From an uncultured Spongiibacteraceae bacterium (lineage in GTDB: Bacteria; Pseudomonadota; Gammaproteobacteria; Pseudomonadales; CAMLJR01), in assembly GCA_946480345.1 (NCBI GenBank), contig CAMLJR010000057.1, forward strand, positions 1-16,570: a stretch of 16,570 nucleotides of DNA, written 5' to 3'. A program made the translations under genes and the position numbers. The notes under the pieces are model-generated. The model was not told where the DNA came from. It saw nothing but the letters and a program-made list of their open reading frames with translations, and searched no databases. Below are positions 14,918-16,570 of the stretch, in pieces (positions within the stretch are counted from its first letter, which is position 1; each line of letters starts with the position of its first letter).

Positions 14918-14934
14918 TTGCGGTTGATCGGCGG

Positions 14935-14963
14935 TTGCTCGAGCGGTATCCCCTCTGCATAAT
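14935..14963 (+). promoter_or_regulatory. Candidate promoter for the diguanylate cyclase gene
   Basis: TTGCTC (14935–14940) and CATAAT (14958–14963) are 17 bases apart; the -10 box matches five of six consensus bases, the -35 three. A transcript starting near 14970 would have a leader of about 140 bases. No terminator separates it from the CBS gene, so read-through may also occur. Confidence 0.42.
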
Positions 14964-15109
14964 GCCGGCCGAACCCGACACCACGATTCGATAATTTAAA
15001 CGGTGTCAGCGGGCCAATCATGCCGTAACGATTTTCCCCACTGCGGTTTTACTATTTACCCATTTCGTCCGCATGCCCGTGCGTGACCTCAGACCCAAAG
15101 GTGAGCTTG

Positions 15110-16570
15110 GTGCGGTATCGATATTTACTGCTGCTATGCATGCTATTGCCGGCCATCTGGCCGACGGGCGCCTGGGCTGCTGCCGAAACGGGCAAACTGA
15201 TGTTGCGCGGCGAAAGTGACGTGCAGCGACCCGTGGCGCTGGATGGGGAATGGCATTTTTTCCCCAATCAGCTCGTCGGACCCGAACAGTTGCACGCACG
15301 CAGAAGTAGCGCTATCGACGCGCAAGTACCCGGCGGATGGGGGTCGAAGGCGCTCAGCGCGCAACCCCGTCAGGGCGTCGGCACCTATTGGCTGGAGCTC
15401 GTGGTGGGCAATGCCTTGCCGCAACCACTGGCATTGCATTTCGAACGGTTTTGCGGCGCCAGCACAATTTATTTTTTTGCTGACACCAAGCGTTCGGCCA
15501 AACCGTTACTGGAGTTGGGCCATCTCGGTACCGCTCGCCAGGATGAAATTCTTGCGGGCGGCGACACGCTTATCGACCTCCCTCCGCTAAAAGCTGGCGT
15601 TTATCACCTGCTGGTGCAGCAAACGAATTTCCATCTGATGATCGGCGGGTTATGCGGCCGTGTGGCTATCGGCGAGGCTACCGTCGTGACGCATCGGCAA
15701 GCGCAAAAAACGATTAAAAGCACTGTGATCGTCACGTTGTTGCTGAGTCTCGCGCTCGGATCGCTGCTGCTTGGATCGCAAAACGGCGAGCGCGCAGCCC
15801 CTTGGCTGGCACTGCTCTGTACATCGGCAGCGGTGCTCATCGTGGGCAATACCGGCTTGCTCGACGCATTGATGCCGCCGCATAGCGTGATGCTGCAACC
15901 GTTGCGTCACGGGCTGTACGCCCTCGCGATCCTGTGCGTGCCGAGCTCGCTGTTGATGATCATTCGCCATACCTTCGCGCTAACGCTGCCGCGTATGCTG
16001 ATCACCAGCAATATGGCCCTCGCGCTGCTGTTGATTCTTGGCGTCGCCGTTCTGTTGCTGCTTCCGGCTGCTCGGCAACATATATCTGCGTTGTATTGGC
16101 TGATTCAGGGGGCGTGGGCGGCGCAGCTGATCGTGGCGGGAATCGTGCTCGCTACTGCCTGCCGGCGGCGACGGCAATATGCGCGGCTGGTGCTCGGCGC
16201 GACGCTGCCGCTACTGCTGACCATGTCGATCGATTTTTATCGGTTTCATGCCCTGGGGCTGATCGACATGTTGAGCGTTTACGCGATCACCTTTCTCGCC
16301 GTTGTTTACTGCGGCATTTACACATTGAAATTCGGCAGCGCTTATCGGCTGGCAGCGCGGCTATCGCTGCACTTGCAGGAAGAGGTCGAACTGCGCACTG
16401 CCGAATTGCGCGACAAGAATTACAAGCTCGAACAAACCCAGATCGCGTTGCAGCGCGCCAATGAAACACTGAAGCATCTGTCGATCACGGACAGCCTCAC
16501 CCGCGTCCATAATCGGATGTACTTCGAGCAGCAGTTCGAAAAAGAATGGCGACGCTGCGGCCGCAATGGG
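15110..16570 (+). CDS. 7TMR-DISM membrane sensor with GGDEF (diguanylate cyclase) domain, 3' end cut off
   Basis: The frame is open to the last base; 487 codons are visible. GTG at 15110 is chosen because AAGGTGAG (15098–15105) is a good ribosome binding site and a signal peptide follows: RYRYLLLLCMLLPAIWPTGAWA, cleaved before AAE. Next is a periplasmic beta-sandwich of the 7TMR-DISMED2 type (LDGEWHFFPNQL, then GTYWLELVV), likely to bind a carbohydrate or other small ligand. Seven hydrophobic segments follow from VIVTLLLSLALGSLLLG to VYAITFLAVVYCGIYTL. A coiled coil (EEVELRTAELRDKNYKLEQ) leads to ITDSLTRVHNRMYFEQQFEKEWRR, the N-terminal part of a GGDEF domain. The GGDEF motif itself is beyond the window, so cyclase activity is likely but unproven. 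Confidence 0.88.
   Translation, partial: MRYRYLLLLCMLLPAIWPTGAWAAAETGKLMLRGESDVQRPVALDGEWHFFPNQLVGPEQLHARRSSAIDAQVPGGWGSKALSAQPRQGVGTYWLELVVGNALPQPLALHFERFCGASTIYFFADTKRSAKPLLELGHLGTARQDEILAGGDTLIDLPPLKAGVYHLLVQQTNFHLMIGGLCGRVAIGEATVVTHRQAQKTIKSTVIVTLLLSLALGSLLLGSQNGERAAPWLALLCTSAAVLIVGNTGLLDALMPPHSVMLQPLRHGLYALAILCVPSSLLMIIRHTFALTLPRMLITSNMALALLLILGVAVLLLLPAARQHISALYWLIQGAWAAQLIVAGIVLATACRRRRQYARLVLGATLPLLLTMSIDFYRFHALGLIDMLSVYAITFLAVVYCGIYTLKFGSAYRLAARLSLHLQEEVELRTAELRDKNYKLEQTQIALQRANETLKHLSITDSLTRVHNRMYFEQQFEKEWRRCGRNG

Noticed and set aside
1..16570. CRISPR array, prophage, toxin–antitoxin or defence genes
   Set aside because: I saw no regularly spaced repeats, integrase, phage or defence-type genes; apart from the small element, the window is core metabolism and sensing.

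Overview
The window reads as ordinary chromosomal core sequence from a gammaproteobacterium. The order pcnB–folK–(deoxynucleoside kinase)–panB–panC–panD–acs, a long two-part FadE acyl-CoA dehydrogenase and a CCA-encoding tRNA-Gly all point to the Pseudomonadales/Cellvibrionales part of that class. The placement comes from remembered gene order and protein similarity, not from a database search. Both ends cut through genes: pcnB lacks its 5' end and a diguanylate cyclase lacks its 3' end.

Left block (1–4875, + strand): pcnB, folK and a deoxynucleoside kinase gene overlap or nearly touch, and panB follows 21 bases later, so this looks like one operon. A 290-base gap before panC holds a dyad-symmetric site, a good sigma-70-like promoter and two hairpins. 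panC and panD follow and end at a strong rho-independent terminator. PanB, PanC and PanD supply the two precursors of pantothenate, and thus coenzyme A.

Middle block (4876–10157): a 63-bp MITE-like element flanked by CTAG lies between panD and acs. acs makes acetyl-CoA from acetate. It converges on a sodium:solute symporter gene across a shared bidirectional terminator. A PuuD-like glutamine amidotransferase-type hydrolase follows on the minus strand. A small secreted protein of a DUF6491-like type is transcribed divergently from it.

Right block (10158–16570): fadE (minus strand) has a perfect 17-bp palindrome directly upstream of its ribosome binding site. tRNA-Gly(CCC) diverges from fadE and is preceded by a promoter with a GC-rich discriminator. 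Next come a lipoprotein built from seven FG-GAP/VCBS repeats (minus), a two-CBS-domain protein (+), and a 7TMR-DISM-type membrane protein that leads into a GGDEF domain (+, runs off the window).

The shared theme is coenzyme A and acyl-CoA metabolism: pantothenate synthesis, acetate activation and fatty-acid beta-oxidation. I found no clear evidence for an entirely new biological system. The best leads are non-coding: the MITE-like element, the panC leader, the fadE palindrome, and the inverted repeat running into the tRNA acceptor stem.
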